Assembly: GCF_024679095.1 (NCBI RefSeq)
Contig: NC_066518.1
Coordinates: 1,394,678 to 1,458,677 of the forward strand
From: Eriocheir sinensis
Taxonomy: Eukaryota > Arthropoda > Malacostraca > Decapoda > Varunidae
Length of the DNA: 64,000 nucleotides
Direction: 5' to 3'
Under the pieces are notes generated by a model, which saw only the letters and a list, made by a program, of their open reading frames with translations, was not told the origin of the DNA and made no database searches. Both the position numbers and the translations under genes were made by a program. Positions 27,401 to 63,689 of this stretch are shown piece after piece; position 1 is the stretch's first letter, and the number at the start of each line of letters is the position of its first letter.

Positions 27401-28065
27401 GAACTCATTCACCTCCTCCATTCTTTCTTCCCCCAGTCTTATCCTACACATCGTTGTCTTCTCTGCTCTAACTCTGTATGGCTTTGCAAAATCAATGGTC
27501 TGCTCTCTTGCCCTTTCAGATATCATAACCTTACTCTCCAGCATTCACTTACAGCTTTCTCCTCTTATATACCCTTTCAAACTCATCTACTATCCTCTGC
27601 AGTGTCCCTTCATTCTCTGCCAACAATATGTTTCATTTGCAAACAGGCCTGCCACCAATGACTCCTCTGTACCTCTCACTTTCAGCTTTGGACCTAGCTC
27701 CCCCACTCTGGCTTTCATTTCCCTCATACAGCCGTCCTTGTACACATTAAAAAAACATGGTGACATCACACCCACGCCAATATCAGAACTCACTCAACTC
27801 CCCATTCACGCTTAGTTACTCGCAGCATTGACAATTGTTTATGAATCTTCATTGCTAATTTTAAGTCCTCATAGATTTAATCATACTAGTTTTTGTTGGT
27901 GCATGGTATATAGAAATTTATGTTACAGGAAAAGGAATGTTTTGATGAGTGTAAGCTTCCCAAGGCCCAGAGTAATATTGGTATTCTATTGCAGGTCTGA
28001 TCCGGCAGGTGGTTAAGCATCATGCACAGGTGGTATATACCAGAACCACAAAATCTGAAGACTAG
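21448..28065 (+). CDS. RPS25: 40S ribosomal protein eS25 (RPS25), complete, four coding exons
   Basis: Exons: 21448-21450 (ATG only), 24847-24954, 26154-26319 and 27995-28065 (TAG). They sum to 348 nt, or 115 residues. The protein starts [15 protein letters not shown], continues with a Lys-rich tail and [16 protein letters not shown], then the winged-helix core ([52 protein letters not shown]). This is the whole-length pattern of eS25, a small-subunit protein near the ribosomal E site that is needed for several IRES-driven initiations. The start is fixed by MPPKKD, conserved in eS25, and by splicing of the ATG directly to CCACCC. Intron 1 (3.4 kb) contains two non-LTR fragments and a foldback element. 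It is divergent from P4HA and convergent with MROH1. Confidence 0.97.
21620..22230 (-). mobile_element. non-LTR retrotransposon ORF2 C-terminus, frameshifted
   Basis: - strand frames read [33 protein letters not shown], then [37 protein letters not shown] and NSIIDQ. This is the typical tail of a non-LTR reverse transcriptase ORF as I recall it from crustaceans. Frameshifts and missing upstream domains make it dead. It lies in RPS25 intron 1, antisense. Confidence 0.8.
22316..23500. mobile_element. large foldback element in RPS25 intron 1
   Basis: The two halves are reverse complements. The innermost arms are perfect for 26 bases (22733-22758 and 22800-22825) around a 41-base loop. The homology continues outward imperfectly, e.g. 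GTGAAATATAGAAACAGTAA on the left against its reverse complement near 22985-23010, to matched ends TATTGCTTTTCCGT (22316-22329) and ACGGAAAAGCAATA (23487-23500). The right arm is longer because a TTAA-flanked MITE is inserted in it. There is no coding capacity. A single-arm relative lies at about 41000-41440. Confidence 0.8.
23208..23419. mobile_element. TTAA-flanked piggyBac-like MITE, nested
   Basis: TTAA at both ends (23208-23211 and 23416-23419) with diverged termini GCCGGTGGCAGTGATGGGCC and CCGCACCTACTGGG. It is homologous, inverted, to the copy at 47769-48031 (shared GTGTGAGTGATGATTTTTTC). Confidence 0.75.
24000..24520 (+). mobile_element. non-LTR retrotransposon ORF2 C-terminus, degraded
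   Basis: The + strand with stops and frameshifts reads [38 protein letters not shown] and [17 protein letters not shown]. This is a very common non-LTR tail ([31 protein letters not shown]). It lies in RPS25 intron 1, sense. Confidence 0.75.
26869..27230 (-). mobile_element. piggyBac-like 5' end with transposase N-terminal fragment
   Basis: On the - strand it starts TTAACCCATACAGTACTAGC, has two diverged copies of a motif around GACGCGTATATGCGTCGCTAG, then encodes [20 protein letters not shown] followed by [14 protein letters not shown]. This acidic N-terminus is like those of piggyBac transposases. The catalytic part is absent. It lies in RPS25 intron 3. Confidence 0.55.
27300..27830 (-). 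mobile_element. non-LTR reverse transcriptase fragment
   Basis: The - strand reads [40 protein letters not shown] and [12 protein letters not shown]. The position expected to hold the catalytic F-A-D-D reads F-A-N-E, so the active site is lost. Other frames downstream continue the ORF2-like sequence. It lies in RPS25 intron 3, antisense. Confidence 0.75.
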
Positions 28066-28068
28066 ATT

Positions 28069-28074
28069 AATAAA
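28069..28074 (+). terminator. poly(A) signal AATAAA of RPS25
   Basis: Four bases after the RPS25 stop codon. The very short 3' UTR is normal for ribosomal protein mRNAs. Confidence 0.8.
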
Positions 28075-28689
28075 GATGGCTGATTAATTTTCTCTTTATA
28101 TTACCTCTTTACTAATAGAAAGCTAGATATAAGCTTGTTAGCTTAGCATGTGGTGCTGCACATGCCCACCCCTGGAACTGCTTAGGTGGTGTTAAACCAT
28201 CTGGAAGCTGTAGGTTTTAATAGACTATTAGCTGTCTGTTTGGCTCTTCGTAACTTGAGGTCCCTTGGGTGCATCTCTATAGCACGACTGCTTTACCCTT
28301 TGTTTACCAACTGATTTTTTAGTTTTGGTGTTGCCTACCTCAGCACCTTGTATGTAAAGCACTTATGTTAAGATAAGAAGTCGAAATATCCACACCTTCA
28401 GAGATAATACTTATTTAAAGTCAAATTTAATTATAATAAGAGATACTTAAGGGCAAAGGGAAAAGTACCTCCTAAACAGATTTTCAAGTGGCCGCGTGTG
28501 GCACTGCGTGTATGGCCAATGTGGTCTATTGTTTCGTTTTAGTTCGTAGTTATCACAAGTTAGTGCTGGGTAGCAAAATGCACCAAATAATTGCATTTTA
28601 AGGTTTACATCTATAGTAATTAGAACCAGTAAGTGACAAGTAGATCACTCGTCACCTGAAAAGAGAGGCTGACTAACTAAGGGCAGCAT

Positions 28690-28805
28690 ATGTTTGGGGG
28701 CATGTCGCTTCACTCACTCGTCATCACTCCTGTCGGTCCCCTCAAGCAGACTCCCACCAGTTGCCCTATCCATATCTAGTTCCTCCAGGCAGGATCGATC
28801 AGCTT
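28690..28805 (+). repeat. dispersed repeat, copy 1
   Basis: It starts GGGGGCATGTCGCTTCACTC and ends near GGCAGGATCGATCAGCTTGCC and CCAGCCATGA. Related copies lie at 38390-38525 and 44920-45045. Confidence 0.6.
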
Positions 28806-30299
28806 GCCCCAGCCATGAGTTACGTGAGCTCCATTTACATTATAATATGAATATAGCATAAAATGATAAAATACTTTTTTATGGTAACTTGTATGTTTTG
28901 GTGTCTACATGTAATAATAAGTATTTCACGTCAGGAGCCACATCACTTCATCGTAAGTGCAGCAGCCTCTGGAAAATAATACAGGATATGTGACTTCCTA
29001 TACCAAGAATACCTTATGGTCTACATCTAAGCAGCAAAGACTCAGCCTGAGGCAATGGTAAGTGTTGCTTAGCCCTCCTGGGCCAGGCGCCATCACAATT
29101 ATATGTATGGCTCACTGGGGATGGTTTAGAATTTTTCTATATTTCTGGTCTATATCACAAGCATTTGTAATAATTTTTCATGGTTATGCAAGTAGACTAA
29201 CAAACCTTTGACTTGTGTTCTGCAAAGATTTGAAGGCACTACTGTTATAAGTTGGGATGTGGCATTGATTTTAGTAGTCAAACCTCAGAACTTGAATGCC
29301 CCAAAACTTGATTAACTTGGAATCTGTCCACTTTTTTTTTTAGAAAATTTTGCCCCAGAACTTTATTTTTAACTCGAATGCAGCCAACGATGCCTGTACT
29401 GTACGGGACTGCTCTTAACACTTATGTTTACGCTGGAAGAAAAATTTGCTCGTAAACTTTGAACCTTTTCTTATAATTAAAATTTAAAAATAACAATTAT
29501 AGTGCATTTGTGACATTACTGAAATACTTTACTTAGATATTTGAGTATTCCTACGTCTGCAAGATGGTGGATACATGTCAAATGATATGTGTTTGGTCAG
29601 GTCACAGGCCACCTGGGTTTCTGGTGTAAAATGACTGTAATAGATTCATTTTTAGGTCAACTATGAGACCATTAGTGTTGCTAATCAAAGCTGTTGCTGA
29701 AACCTATTTACATACGAGGTATGCCTATTCTGGAAAAGTTTGCAGAGAACATTAAAAGCTGTTAAAATAAGGAATACTATGACTGTTAGTGCTGGTTAGT
29801 GGCAGATAAACATGTAAGCAAAGAAATATCAGTGAATTAGTGGTGTGATAAGCTTGTGGCATATCAAAATTAGTTTATATCCAGTAATTATGTAGAAATT
29901 ATGTTAGTATTTACAAAAGTTGTTTCCAGTAATGTATGTAGAAAAATATATTCGTATTTACAAAATAGTTCTACCGCATCGTTAAGTGTACTGTACGGTG
30001 ATAAAAAACAGCACTGTTATAACGGATGAGATGTGGCCTGAAGGCAGTAACTGAGGCAGTGGGTGTGAGCTCTCTCACGCGGGTAACCGCTGTCTTGCGG
30101 ACGTAGGAATGGCAGTTAAGTGACAATTCGATGGCTTCACCTCAATGAATGGGATTAGCGGCCCATGTCGACTCCACCAATTCTATCTATGATGCTGACA
30201 CATAAATCCTCACTTAAAGTTCAAATTAAGACTGCAAAAGGTAGACCAGTAAAGTCCATCACTGGTCCATTTCCTGGCAGCTGGTAAAATCGGTCACCC

Positions 30300-30540
30300 G
30301 TTATTTAGTTGTTAACTTGCCTGCTGTGATTGGCACGGATTTCGTGTTCACTGGTAGCTTAGTAACATACTCATAGGTCTTTCTCTGCCTCTGTGGTGGA
30401 TAGTGGAATATTTCCCATGTGGTATTGGTATGCTGGATATCCCCTCCCAAGGTGCATGACTTCACATTTTTCTTCAATGAATTGCTGCAGCCACTTTTTG
30501 TTTCATTTCTGTAGTTTGGCATCCAGCATTTTTGTTTTCA
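30300..30540 (-). mobile_element. non-LTR reverse transcriptase fragment
   Basis: - strand frames read about KCEVMHLGRGYPAYQYHMGN, then EAEKDLGVYVTKLPVNTKSV after frameshift, the usual KC.VMHLG..N....Y.MG....EKDLGV.V segment of jockey/CR1-like reverse transcriptases. A second copy lies at 35045-35290. Confidence 0.65.
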
Positions 30541-32506
30541 ATTCTCTGGGCAATTAGATACAGGCAACTGCAAATTAATTACTAATTCATGTTTTTTCTA
30601 TAGAAATCAGTTAGTGAAAATGTCACAGGTAATGAGAATTGGAACAAGGTGGTGGGCAGCTGGAACAGTGGACCTCACCTCACAATTGGCAGCAAAGGAA
30701 TTTGTTCTAAATGAGCATTGTGTTAAGTAAAGCTGTTACAGTGTGGATTATTGTAATTACTTCTAGAAAATATATAAGGACATGTTTAGAACAAAAGATA
30801 TGCAACATGCTTTATGGATTTTAATGACGAGCTATATAACATTATGGCATACAATGGTTATAATATAGTCAATAGTTTACTCTATTAACTGGTCACAATA
30901 TAATAATTTGTTTACAAAGATTCTTTACATCTCACAACTTTTGAAAATACACATGACTAGCATATAGATATTGCAAATAATATACTTTAAAATATCCAGT
31001 ATAAAAATGCTGAGATAGTTTTCCCTATAAGTTAGAGAAACATCCCTAAGCACTTTATGAATGACCAGCTGAATTATATATTTTCCTGTGATAGGTGTAG
31101 GGATTGAAAAAGTATTTTATTTCATCGTGTAACTATTGCATAATGAAGTGTGATTGTGTAAAAATGCTGAACTTGCAGCAATTGGGTCAAAGAATAGGAA
31201 AAAAATACAGTTGCTGGCTTTTATCACCAAATAAGTTAATCTTACATGTGATTATTACAGAACTTTGTGCATCATCACCACCAGTTCTCTAATGATGCTC
31301 ATTGAAGTTCTTAGATGAGAAAATTAATGCACCCCAATTATTTGAATATTTATAAAATGTGGCACTGAAATATTAAGAATGGAGTGCAATATTAGAACCT
31401 ATAACATCACAATTTGAGTGCACCAGGGAAGTGATAGTGTTGTAATGCATAAGACCCCTGAATGTTGACAACTCCCTGCAAAGAAAATAAGGCTTCAAAC
31501 AGCATTCTGTTGACTAATTCCCTTGCCCACAAACAAGATCCCAGTCACTTTTCAACTAAATTTGATAAAGAAATTAATTTGAGACTAAATACAAGAATTA
31601 GAAATTGGGAATTCCATGAGTCTGAGGTCTGCATTATCATGATATGCATACCTTATAAATTAACAAAATGCTGTCTGACCGTGCTAATATTTTGAAACTC
31701 AAAATGACTAATTGGTTATATTTGTCATTACTGCCCGTATGTTATTAGTAAAGTACTACCACCTTTAAAAGAGGGCCAAGGTGCGGCCAAGGCGGGGCAA
31801 CAGCTGTCTCCAGCGTTGCCATGTCTCTGTAGAAGAACTTGACACGTGATTCATGTCAGCTTCAGTCAGTGGAAGTACTGCTGCTCGTGAGAGGTTTAAG
31901 ATTTATTTTTATCAAGAGAATATAATATTTTCTACTAATATTCCTTCACACTATCTTATAAATATAATCGTTACATTCTTTATCCACCTTAGAACTGCGG
32001 CAAAAGTTAAATAAATGTAATAACATTTTCTTAGTGCCACTAAAATATGTATGCCACGTTTCTTTATTGCCGTATAAATATCATACGCATAACTAGTTTA
32101 CGTTTCTTTGATATATCATAATATTTATGTTAAACTTGTATTGGTGTGTGTTTTATCATTTGCGATGCCCTTTACATATATCACTTAAGATATGCATCGT
32201 GGGTTTGGGAGAACCGCGTGCAGTGTGGCGTACCTTTAAGGATGGTACTACTATACCAACAACTGTTTCTTATGCATATCATATCATCCACAAAAGTGGA
32301 CATGCTGTTCGTCATCAGGTTGCCAGAGCATGATAATGCAAACCTCAAACTTTTATATTCATGTCTATGGACACACAGAAGGCCACAGATGAGTCACAGT
32401 AATATATTCAGCACATGTTTGAGTTGAAAGTTTGGCACTGGAAAACATGTAAATTTATGATGCATTACGCATGCCAGGTCCATCTGTGGCATCGTGTGCT
32501 AATTCA

Positions 32507-32835
32507 TTAACCCGTGTGCGTCGGGTGACGGGAATTCCCGCTTGGGCGGAAAGCGTCGGGTGGCGGGGGTTCCCGCCATCCGACGCGCTCGACTTGGCCA
32601 AAAATAGCACCTCTTCCCAACATCATATCTCTGCCGTGCTGCAACCTAGACACTTCAAATTTATTTCATCGTGGAGAGGAAGGATTGGCGATGGAAAAAC
32701 AGTATAAATTATTGTTTTCTTTTGAAACTGCCACACGGGGCATTGATGAAAGACACCTATTTTTCAAAATCTATCAACACTGCCCGCGTGCTGTGAGGAC
32801 GAAAATAATCCTCTAGCCTGACGCTTATGGGTTAA
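32507..32835. mobile_element. TTAA-flanked piggyBac-like MITE
   Basis: TTAA at both ends (32507-32510 and 32832-32835) with termini CCCGTGTGCGTCGGGTG and, reverse-complemented, CCCATAAGCGTCAGG. No coding capacity. Confidence 0.7.
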
Positions 32836-33409
32836 ACACACATGATTGGTAGGCATTGCAAATATATTATATGTGGGTATTACTTTGGCAGTATAGTGCC
32901 CCTGACAATGCTCTAGCATGCTTGGAAGTATAAACAAGACATACTCAGTCTTAATATGATTCTAATGCTAATCAATGTGTGTTTTTGATGATTATGATGA
33001 AAGTAAGGTTTGAATGAGATCTAGGTAGGCAAAAATTATGTTGCATTTTGTTTTACATGTATAGTATCGTGTTGGAGGTTGGCTTTTGGCTGCTCATTTA
33101 GGGACAGCTATTCTTACCTTTTATACCTTTTGGATTGACTGACTGAATATTATATTTTATATGGCAATGAGTGGGAATAACTGGTATATATAATGGGGTA
33201 TGCTACAACAAGCCAATGTTATTAATTTTGAAAAAGCAGTTCACCCTCCTCCCTCCATATGTTCCTCAGATGCCCCATGTAGGCCTCCCAGGCCAATCTC
33301 CCTGCCCTGAATGAGTCCCAGCCTCTTCAAATAAACTACAGTACTAATAATGCCACACTACTTTCAGGGATATTATGTTCTATCTTCTGTGTTTGATGGT
33401 TACATACTT

Positions 33410-33900
33410 AGGGGGTTAAGCAGATTATGATGCTAGTACTCTGCAGGATGAACTAGACAGATTGTATGATTGGGCAGGGAATTGGCATATGGAGTTCAAT
33501 GTCAGAAATATATTTAGCATTAGTTAGCCCTCATCTTGATTATGCAGTTCACTTCTGGTCCCCTTACTATAAAGTAAATATCAAGAAGTTAGTTTGTGCA
33601 GAGGAAGATGACAAAACTGATTTGTAGGTTGAGAAACTTGTCATATGAGGATGGACTTTACATTTAAATTTCCATTCTCTAGAGAGGCAAAGAGTGCAAG
33701 GAGACAATCGAAGTTTATAAATGGATGAAGGGCTTTAATAAGGTTTTGGTGGTAAGAACCATGTAAGCAATGGGTTAGGGTTGGATAAATTGGCCTGTTT
33801 GCAGCTGGGTGTTTTGATGCCTATTACCACCAGAATTTTAATTTTCTGTTTCCTTGGGTAAAGGGATGACTTAGTTACTTTTTAACACCAATTTGCCCAG
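33410..33900 (+). mobile_element. non-LTR reverse transcriptase C-terminus, degraded
   Basis: The + strand with frameshifts reads PHLDYAVHFWSPYYKVNIKK, then LHLNFHSLERQRVQGD and a YKWMKGFN-like segment. This matches the C-terminal part of jockey-type ORF2 proteins. Confidence 0.75.
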
Positions 33901-34455
33901 AGAATTTGACATTGATTGCCATTGCAATATAGATTATATTAACCCCTAAACGACGGATATTGTTTTCATCGAATGGTCCCCAGATTCGGGTAAAAACAGC
34001 TGCTATTTTTTTGTTGTTTATCACACTGTATGAAGCGTCTTAACTCACAAACTGCGATGCATTGTGTAATAGTCACGCTCGCAGGTGTGAAATGTAGCCA
34101 GGGTGTGAGTTGCTGGTATGAAACAATGTTGCGGGCAGCTTAAGGTGGGCCTCCGCCATGGATGCACAACATATTAACGCAGCCTGGCCACGGTAGCGGC
34201 ATGCTTCACACTTTGTGAGAGCCAATATAAAATACATTCAAGAGAATGTAAGATAAATTTATGGATGGATGGGTTAGGTGGGATTAGGTTTACTGGAGCT
34301 GCTTTGTATAGGCTTACTGGCTTCTAGCACACTCCTTATGTTCTTTATTAATGTGTCCATATCTTGCTTCCTACCTTGCAAACTACTTTTGTATTGTCAC
34401 TATTAACCCTTTATACAGTGGAAAACATATGAAACAGTGTGGAGGATCAAAATAA

Positions 34456-34492
34456 GTGTGTGTGTGTGTGTGTGTGTGTATATGTATATATA

Positions 34493-34582
<90 letters not shown>
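34456..34582. repeat. (GT)n(TA)n compound microsatellite
   Basis: A short GT array followed by about 88 bases of TA. Confidence 0.95.
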
Positions 34583-34588
<6 letters not shown>

Positions 34589-35044
34589 CCAATATTTACA
34601 GTGATGGGAAGCAAGTCTGCATGGGTCTGGAACAGATCACCCTTAAATACATGCATTTTAATCTATGCTAGGCCAAGCAAAAGTTAAAAAAGGGCATTCA
34701 AGAACCAATTACATTAATTTTAGCATACCCCGCTGTAAGTACTTTTTAAGCTTTGGAGCTTTGGCGATATTGAGAAAAGTGGGGATGGGAAAGACAAATC
34801 TCATGTCACCTAGAAAGTATGTTGACAAGGGCTGGGGTCTTCAGAACTTATGATGAATTGTCAAGAATAACTGTCAAAACATTGTCAGAGGCAGATTTGA
34901 GATAGCTGTTAAAGTGGCAATATGTTAACTTCAGTTAATACAAATTTAAGAGGTAAAACTCATGTTGTGTGAAACTAGAGTAGCCTCTGCTTAATTTCCC
35001 TCCTGGGGCTTTGTTCAAATTATGCTAGTTTGCTGCCTTACTGT

Positions 35045-35290
35045 ACAGTAATTTAACTCATCCGGTGCGATTGGCACGGATTTGGCTTTCACTGGTAGTC
35101 TGGTAACATATACTCCCAGGTGTTTCTCTGCCTCTGTGGTTGATGGTGGAGTGTTTCCCATGTGGTATTGGTATGCATGACTTACATTTTCTTCATTGAA
35201 TTGTAGCAGACACTTTGTTCCATTTCTGTAGCTTGGTGATGTCTTCTTGTAGGAAATCCGCAGTCAAGTGGTTAAAGATTTTCATCATAC
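35045..35290 (-). mobile_element. non-LTR reverse transcriptase fragment
   Basis: A second copy of the element at 30300-30540, with shared GTGCGATTGGCACGGATTT and CTCTGCCTCTGTGGTTGATG. Confidence 0.6.
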
Positions 35291-35609
35291 CTACAAATCT
35301 TTCAATGCAGAACTTCTGGAAACACATTATGCACTGAAGTGGATGAACAAGTGCTGCTGTTAGTATGTAGGTGAAATTCTTCCATAGTCATATGTTAAAA
35401 GGTATGCATTCTGAAATAAAAGAAATTTTATATGGAAACATCATCAGTAAATATTGTTAAAATCTACTTATGATTATCAGGGTATGTTATATTTATAAAA
35501 TACAATTTAGTAAAATAATTAGGCAAACATGTATGTGCACTAATATAGGAAAGGTTTAAATTCCATATCAATACTAATATCCCTGTGGGACTCTGAAATG
35601 GCTATGTGT

Positions 35610-35830
35610 GTGTGTATGTATTTACCTATTTGTAGTCTACTGGGCCTGAGCTAAGTTCTAATAGTCCCGTCTCCATATCTACATTTATGCAGCCTTTCCT
35701 TCATTTGTTGGACACTGTTTGCCTCCACCTCTTCCTGCAAGCTGTTCCATGTGTTAACACTTCTATGTGGAAAACTATACTTTTTTAGGTCACTCAAACA
35801 GGTTCCTTTATTAAGTTTCTTCCTATATCC
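35610..35830 (-). mobile_element. non-LTR retrotransposon 3' end
   Basis: - strand about LNKGTCLSDLKKYSFPHRSV followed by NTWNSLQEEVEANSVQ. It is the same family as 15530-15960 and carries an AATAAA on the - strand at 35812-35807, within reach of MROH1 transcription. Confidence 0.65.
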
Positions 35831-36059
35831 TTTATAACGCTTTATAAAAATTTCTCTTCCTGTTGTTTTCCCCTTCTTCTTTCTCTTCCTTCTTCTTCTT
35901 CCTCGATTTCTTCCTCTTCCTCCTCAATAAAACTCTTAAACAGGCCAGATAGAAGGTTTAATCTGGATCTGGACAATAATGTGCAGGGCACCTGTATAGG
36001 TGCATAGCACGCATATTTGTGTTGGCTGTTGGGGGGACGGGGGAGCCGAGTGTGCAGGG

Positions 36060-36340
36060 GAGGGAAGTGAATCAAGTGTAATTGTTAGTGTTGGTGTGTT
36101 GTGGTGACAAGTGAGTATGTATTTGTTTTCTGAATGAGTCTATTGTACCGCAGTCTAAAATCTGTTGAGGGAGGTTGTTCCAGTTATGTATGGTGCGTGG
36201 AAAGTGTGAGTGCTTGTATGCAGTGATATGTTTGGTATTTATGGATGTGTGTGTTACGAGTGCGTTGACTGTTTGCATTGTGTAGGTATGTTTGTGGGTC
36301 AATGTCAATGTGAGTGTTTGTGATCTTGTACATAAGTGTA
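36060..36340 (-). mobile_element. non-LTR ORF2 tail just downstream of MROH1
   Basis: The - strand encodes NALVTHTSINTKHITAYKHS, HFPRTIHNWNNLPQQILDCG and TIDSFRKQIHTHL, a typical reverse transcriptase C-terminus. It lies 160 bases past the MROH1 stop on the same strand, so it may be part of the MROH1 3' UTR. Confidence 0.75.
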
Positions 36341-36498
36341 AGTCTGTGTGTGTGAAAGAGAAGGAAGGAAGTAAAGGAGCAAGGGAAAGCATGAGAACGA
36401 GAGGGAGTCCTTCAAAATCGAGCCCCCTCCCTCTCCAATTGAAAGTGTGCAAAAAAATGTAATACTGGACCTTTTCATTACCTTCACATGTGGGCAGA

Positions 36499-61058
<24,560 letters not shown>

Positions 61059-61719
61059 ACGGAGGGACACTATTAAGGGATGACGCAATTGACGTGACTC
61101 TTCCCGGGCCACGGCCACTACTGGGGGCCGGCCTGCGTGTGACCTGACCTCTGCAGCCTTCCCAGGTGTCACAGGAGGGTCAGCTGAGGTGGGCTGGACG
61201 TGGCAGTCACTGTTGTTTACACTCCTGCTTTGTCCTTGTCTGATTTCCTGTGCGTGGCTTCGACTGTCGACATTATGATTGATTCTATATGTAATTCATC
61301 ATCATCATCATCATCATCTGTCTTCTATCTGTCCTCGTCATTATCGTCTATCTCAACTATCTTCGCCATCATTTATCTATCATCGCCATTGTCATTTATT
61401 TATTTTCTGTCCTCGATCAACGTCATCATTTTCTACCATCTGTCTTTGTTATTTCACACTTATTCTCCCATTTTCATCTCTTTTCGATATATTCGTTCTC
61501 TCATCTTGCCGCATATATAATCCTTTTTTCGCTTGATCCTATATATATCTTCTCCTGCTTTCCTCATTTACCTTCGTCATTTCCCCTGCTTAACCTTAAC
61601 CTCAACCTTAATTATTATCTCTTTGATACGCCAACATAAATTATATTTATCTCGGATTGAATTTACTGTCATTGACTAATAGTTCTTGAATTTGACATTG
61701 GTAAAATTTCTTGTTGAAT

Positions 61720-61786
<67 letters not shown>

Positions 61787-61988
61787 TATTTCCGGCGCGT
61801 GGCTTCGATCGTCTTTATCGTTAACCATTATTAAAATATCCTCTGGGACGTACCACGAGACAGTACAGTGTAAATCGAGCAGACAAAGGAGTGGAAGGAG
61901 GCGGTCACGGGCGTCTATATCAGTTAACGTGTCTATTTTCCTGTCTGCCTGATTAGCCCTCGATCCTTGCCGGTGTTCGTGAGCGACT

Positions 61989-62450
61989 TGCGTTTGACAG
62001 GAAGACGGCGGGGCGGGGCGGGGCATTGTGTGGCAGGGCGAGCGGGGCAGTGTTTGTGGGGCGGGGCAGTGTGTGGGGGCAGGACGGGGTAGTTTGTGTG
62101 GGGGCGGGACGGGGCAGTTTGTGTGTGTGGGAGTGGGCCGGGGCAGTGTGTGGGGGGGCGGGGTGGGGCAGTGTGTGTGGGGGCTGGCCGGGGCAGTGTG
62201 TGTGGGGGCGGGTCGGGGCAGTGTGTGTGGGGGCGGAGCGGGGCAGTGTGTGTGGGGGCGGGGCGGGGCTGTGTGTGTGGGGGCGGGCCGGGGCAGTGTG
62301 TGGGGGTAGGACGGGGCAGTTTGTGTGGGGGCGGGGCCGGGCAGTGTGTGTGTGTGGGGGCCGGGGCAGTGTGTGTGTGTGGGGGCCGGGGCAGTGTGTG
62401 TGTGGGGGCGGAGCGGGGCAGTGTGTGTGGGGGCGGGGCGGTGCAATGCT
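61989..62450. repeat. G-rich minisatellite
   Basis: About 15-20 variant units of the form GGGGCAGTGTGTGTGGGGGC with GGGCCG or GGAGCG spacers. Dense G4-G5 runs are on the + strand. Pro/His/Thr and Gly/Val frames through it are artefacts. Confidence 0.95.
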
Positions 62451-62556
62451 GGGCGGGGATCGAGTAGTCCAAGGATTGTATAGTCTCTTATCTTCTTTAA
62501 GGTAATAAGCGGCGCCAGTCGAGTTATTTTTTCATTTTATCTCGTATGGGAATTTT

Positions 62557-62630
<74 letters not shown>

Positions 62631-63026
62631 AACAACAATCATCATTACTGGGATTTAATATTGACCAAACATCAAGTCTGTTACAAAACTCAAGGTTGCC
62701 CCGGGTACTGTGGGCGTGTATAATATCCGATACAAAGACCAGGCTGGGGAGTAATCTCAAGCCACCTGTGACATCAAGATTAATGTCCTTGGGTGTTATA
62801 TACTTGGCCCAGTACTTACTCACTTCGTAATTCACACACTTGTCATTCGTACTGCTCTTAAAAAGAGAGAGAAAAAAAAAAAAAGAATTTCCAAACATCT
62901 CAGGTTGGTTACTGGGGAGTGTCAAACATGAATTAATGTCTCCATGCAGCAAGTAAAACATGAGCATCCACAATCAGAAGGAAACTATCATTCAGTGTGA
63001 TCAGGAGGATATTACACAGACCACAC

Positions 63027-63030
63027 ACAC

Positions 63031-63077
<47 letters not shown>

Positions 63078-63122
63078 GATATAGATATAGATAGATAGAT
63101 ATATATATATAGATAGATAGAT

Positions 63123-63197
<75 letters not shown>

Positions 63198-63234
63198 TAG
63201 ATATATAGATATATAGATAGATAGATAAATAAAT
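63027..63234. repeat. (CA)n(TA)n(GATA)n compound microsatellite
   Basis: CA to about 63062, a short TA run, then GATA/GATATA tetranucleotides to about 63226. Confidence 0.95.
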
Positions 63235-63296
63235 AGTTAAGAGCTACGTATACCAATGTAATATATCAGTCATTCACTGGTGCACTTAGCAACAAA

Positions 63297-63302
63297 TTTA
63301 TT
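63297..63302 (-). terminator. poly(A) signal for the 63.5-kb gene
   Basis: AATAAA on the - strand 225 bases after the stop at 63527. Confidence 0.5.
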
Positions 63303-63526
63303 TATAAGAAAACAAAGAAAACATAATTATATAACATTGCATAGCCGTTCTAGTTCTCGTCTAAGGAATGCAGTCAAACTAAATATGGGAGGTCTTTTCC
63401 TGCCCCAGTTTCCTATGGTACACCCGTCCGCCGGGAAGTGAACCCGGGCGACGGGGCGTAAAAACTAGTTTCAATGGTAAAGAAATTAAAGAGTAAAATC
63501 ACCAGGAAGAGGATATCGAGGTGTTT

Positions 63527-63689
63527 CTACTTGTTTTTCGAGAACGACAGTAAGAAATAATAAAAGTTCTTGGCGATGAGGAAGTCGAGGCAGCAGTATG
63601 GGAGCAGCTGTAGCAGGTCCAGGGTCAGCGTCACCAGCAAGGGCGCGGGGGAGTATGTCAAGTTGGGTCGCTGCCTCATGATGGCCGAC
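63527..63689 (-). CDS. terminal exon of an unidentified membrane protein
   Basis: A strong acceptor (CTTCCTCCCCAG) precedes 63689. The exon reads SAIMRQRPNLTYSPAPLLVT, LTLDLLQLLPYCCLDFLIAK and NFYYFLLSFSKNK to a TAG at 63527. One hydrophobic stretch ends in a short basic tail. A potential AATAAA lies 225 bases on. The rest of the gene is to the right of the window. I do not recognise the family. The overlapping longer frame (63486-63746) looks unlike protein. Confidence 0.5.

Larger units (their letters stand above)
28075..36498. other. intergenic region between convergent RPS25 and MROH1
   Basis: No host exon was found. It contains reverse-transcriptase fragments, a TTAA-flanked MITE (32.5 kb), a possible lone TTAACCCC end at 33939, a (GT)n(TA)n array (34.46-34.58 kb), a dispersed repeat at 28690-28805 related to those at 38.4 and 44.9 kb, and a pogo-like end (GTCAAACCTCAGAACTTGAA) at 29276. 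Confidence 0.6.
61059..63296. other. region upstream of MROH1
   Basis: It contains a GC-rich block next to the start (61030-61200), which is the likely promoter, pyrimidine-rich low-complexity DNA (61280-61600), two (TC)n arrays (61722-61782 and 62560-62624), a G-rich minisatellite and (CA)n/(GATA)n. No exon was recognised. Confidence 0.6.

Noticed and set aside
27312..27815. 167-residue + strand frame
   Set aside because: It is the antisense of a decayed reverse transcriptase.
26320..27994. Intronic C/D-box snoRNA in RPS25
   Set aside because: A TGATGAG is present near 27943, but the only following CTGA is inside exon 4 and no terminal stem is seen.
33939..34230. Fifth complete TTAACCC element
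   Set aside because: The left end TTAACCCCTAAACGACGG is clear, but no matching right end was found.
61676..62505. Frames rich in Pro-Thr-His or Gly-Val (up to 256 residues)
   Set aside because: Open in several frames on both strands because of the minisatellite; no conserved sequence.
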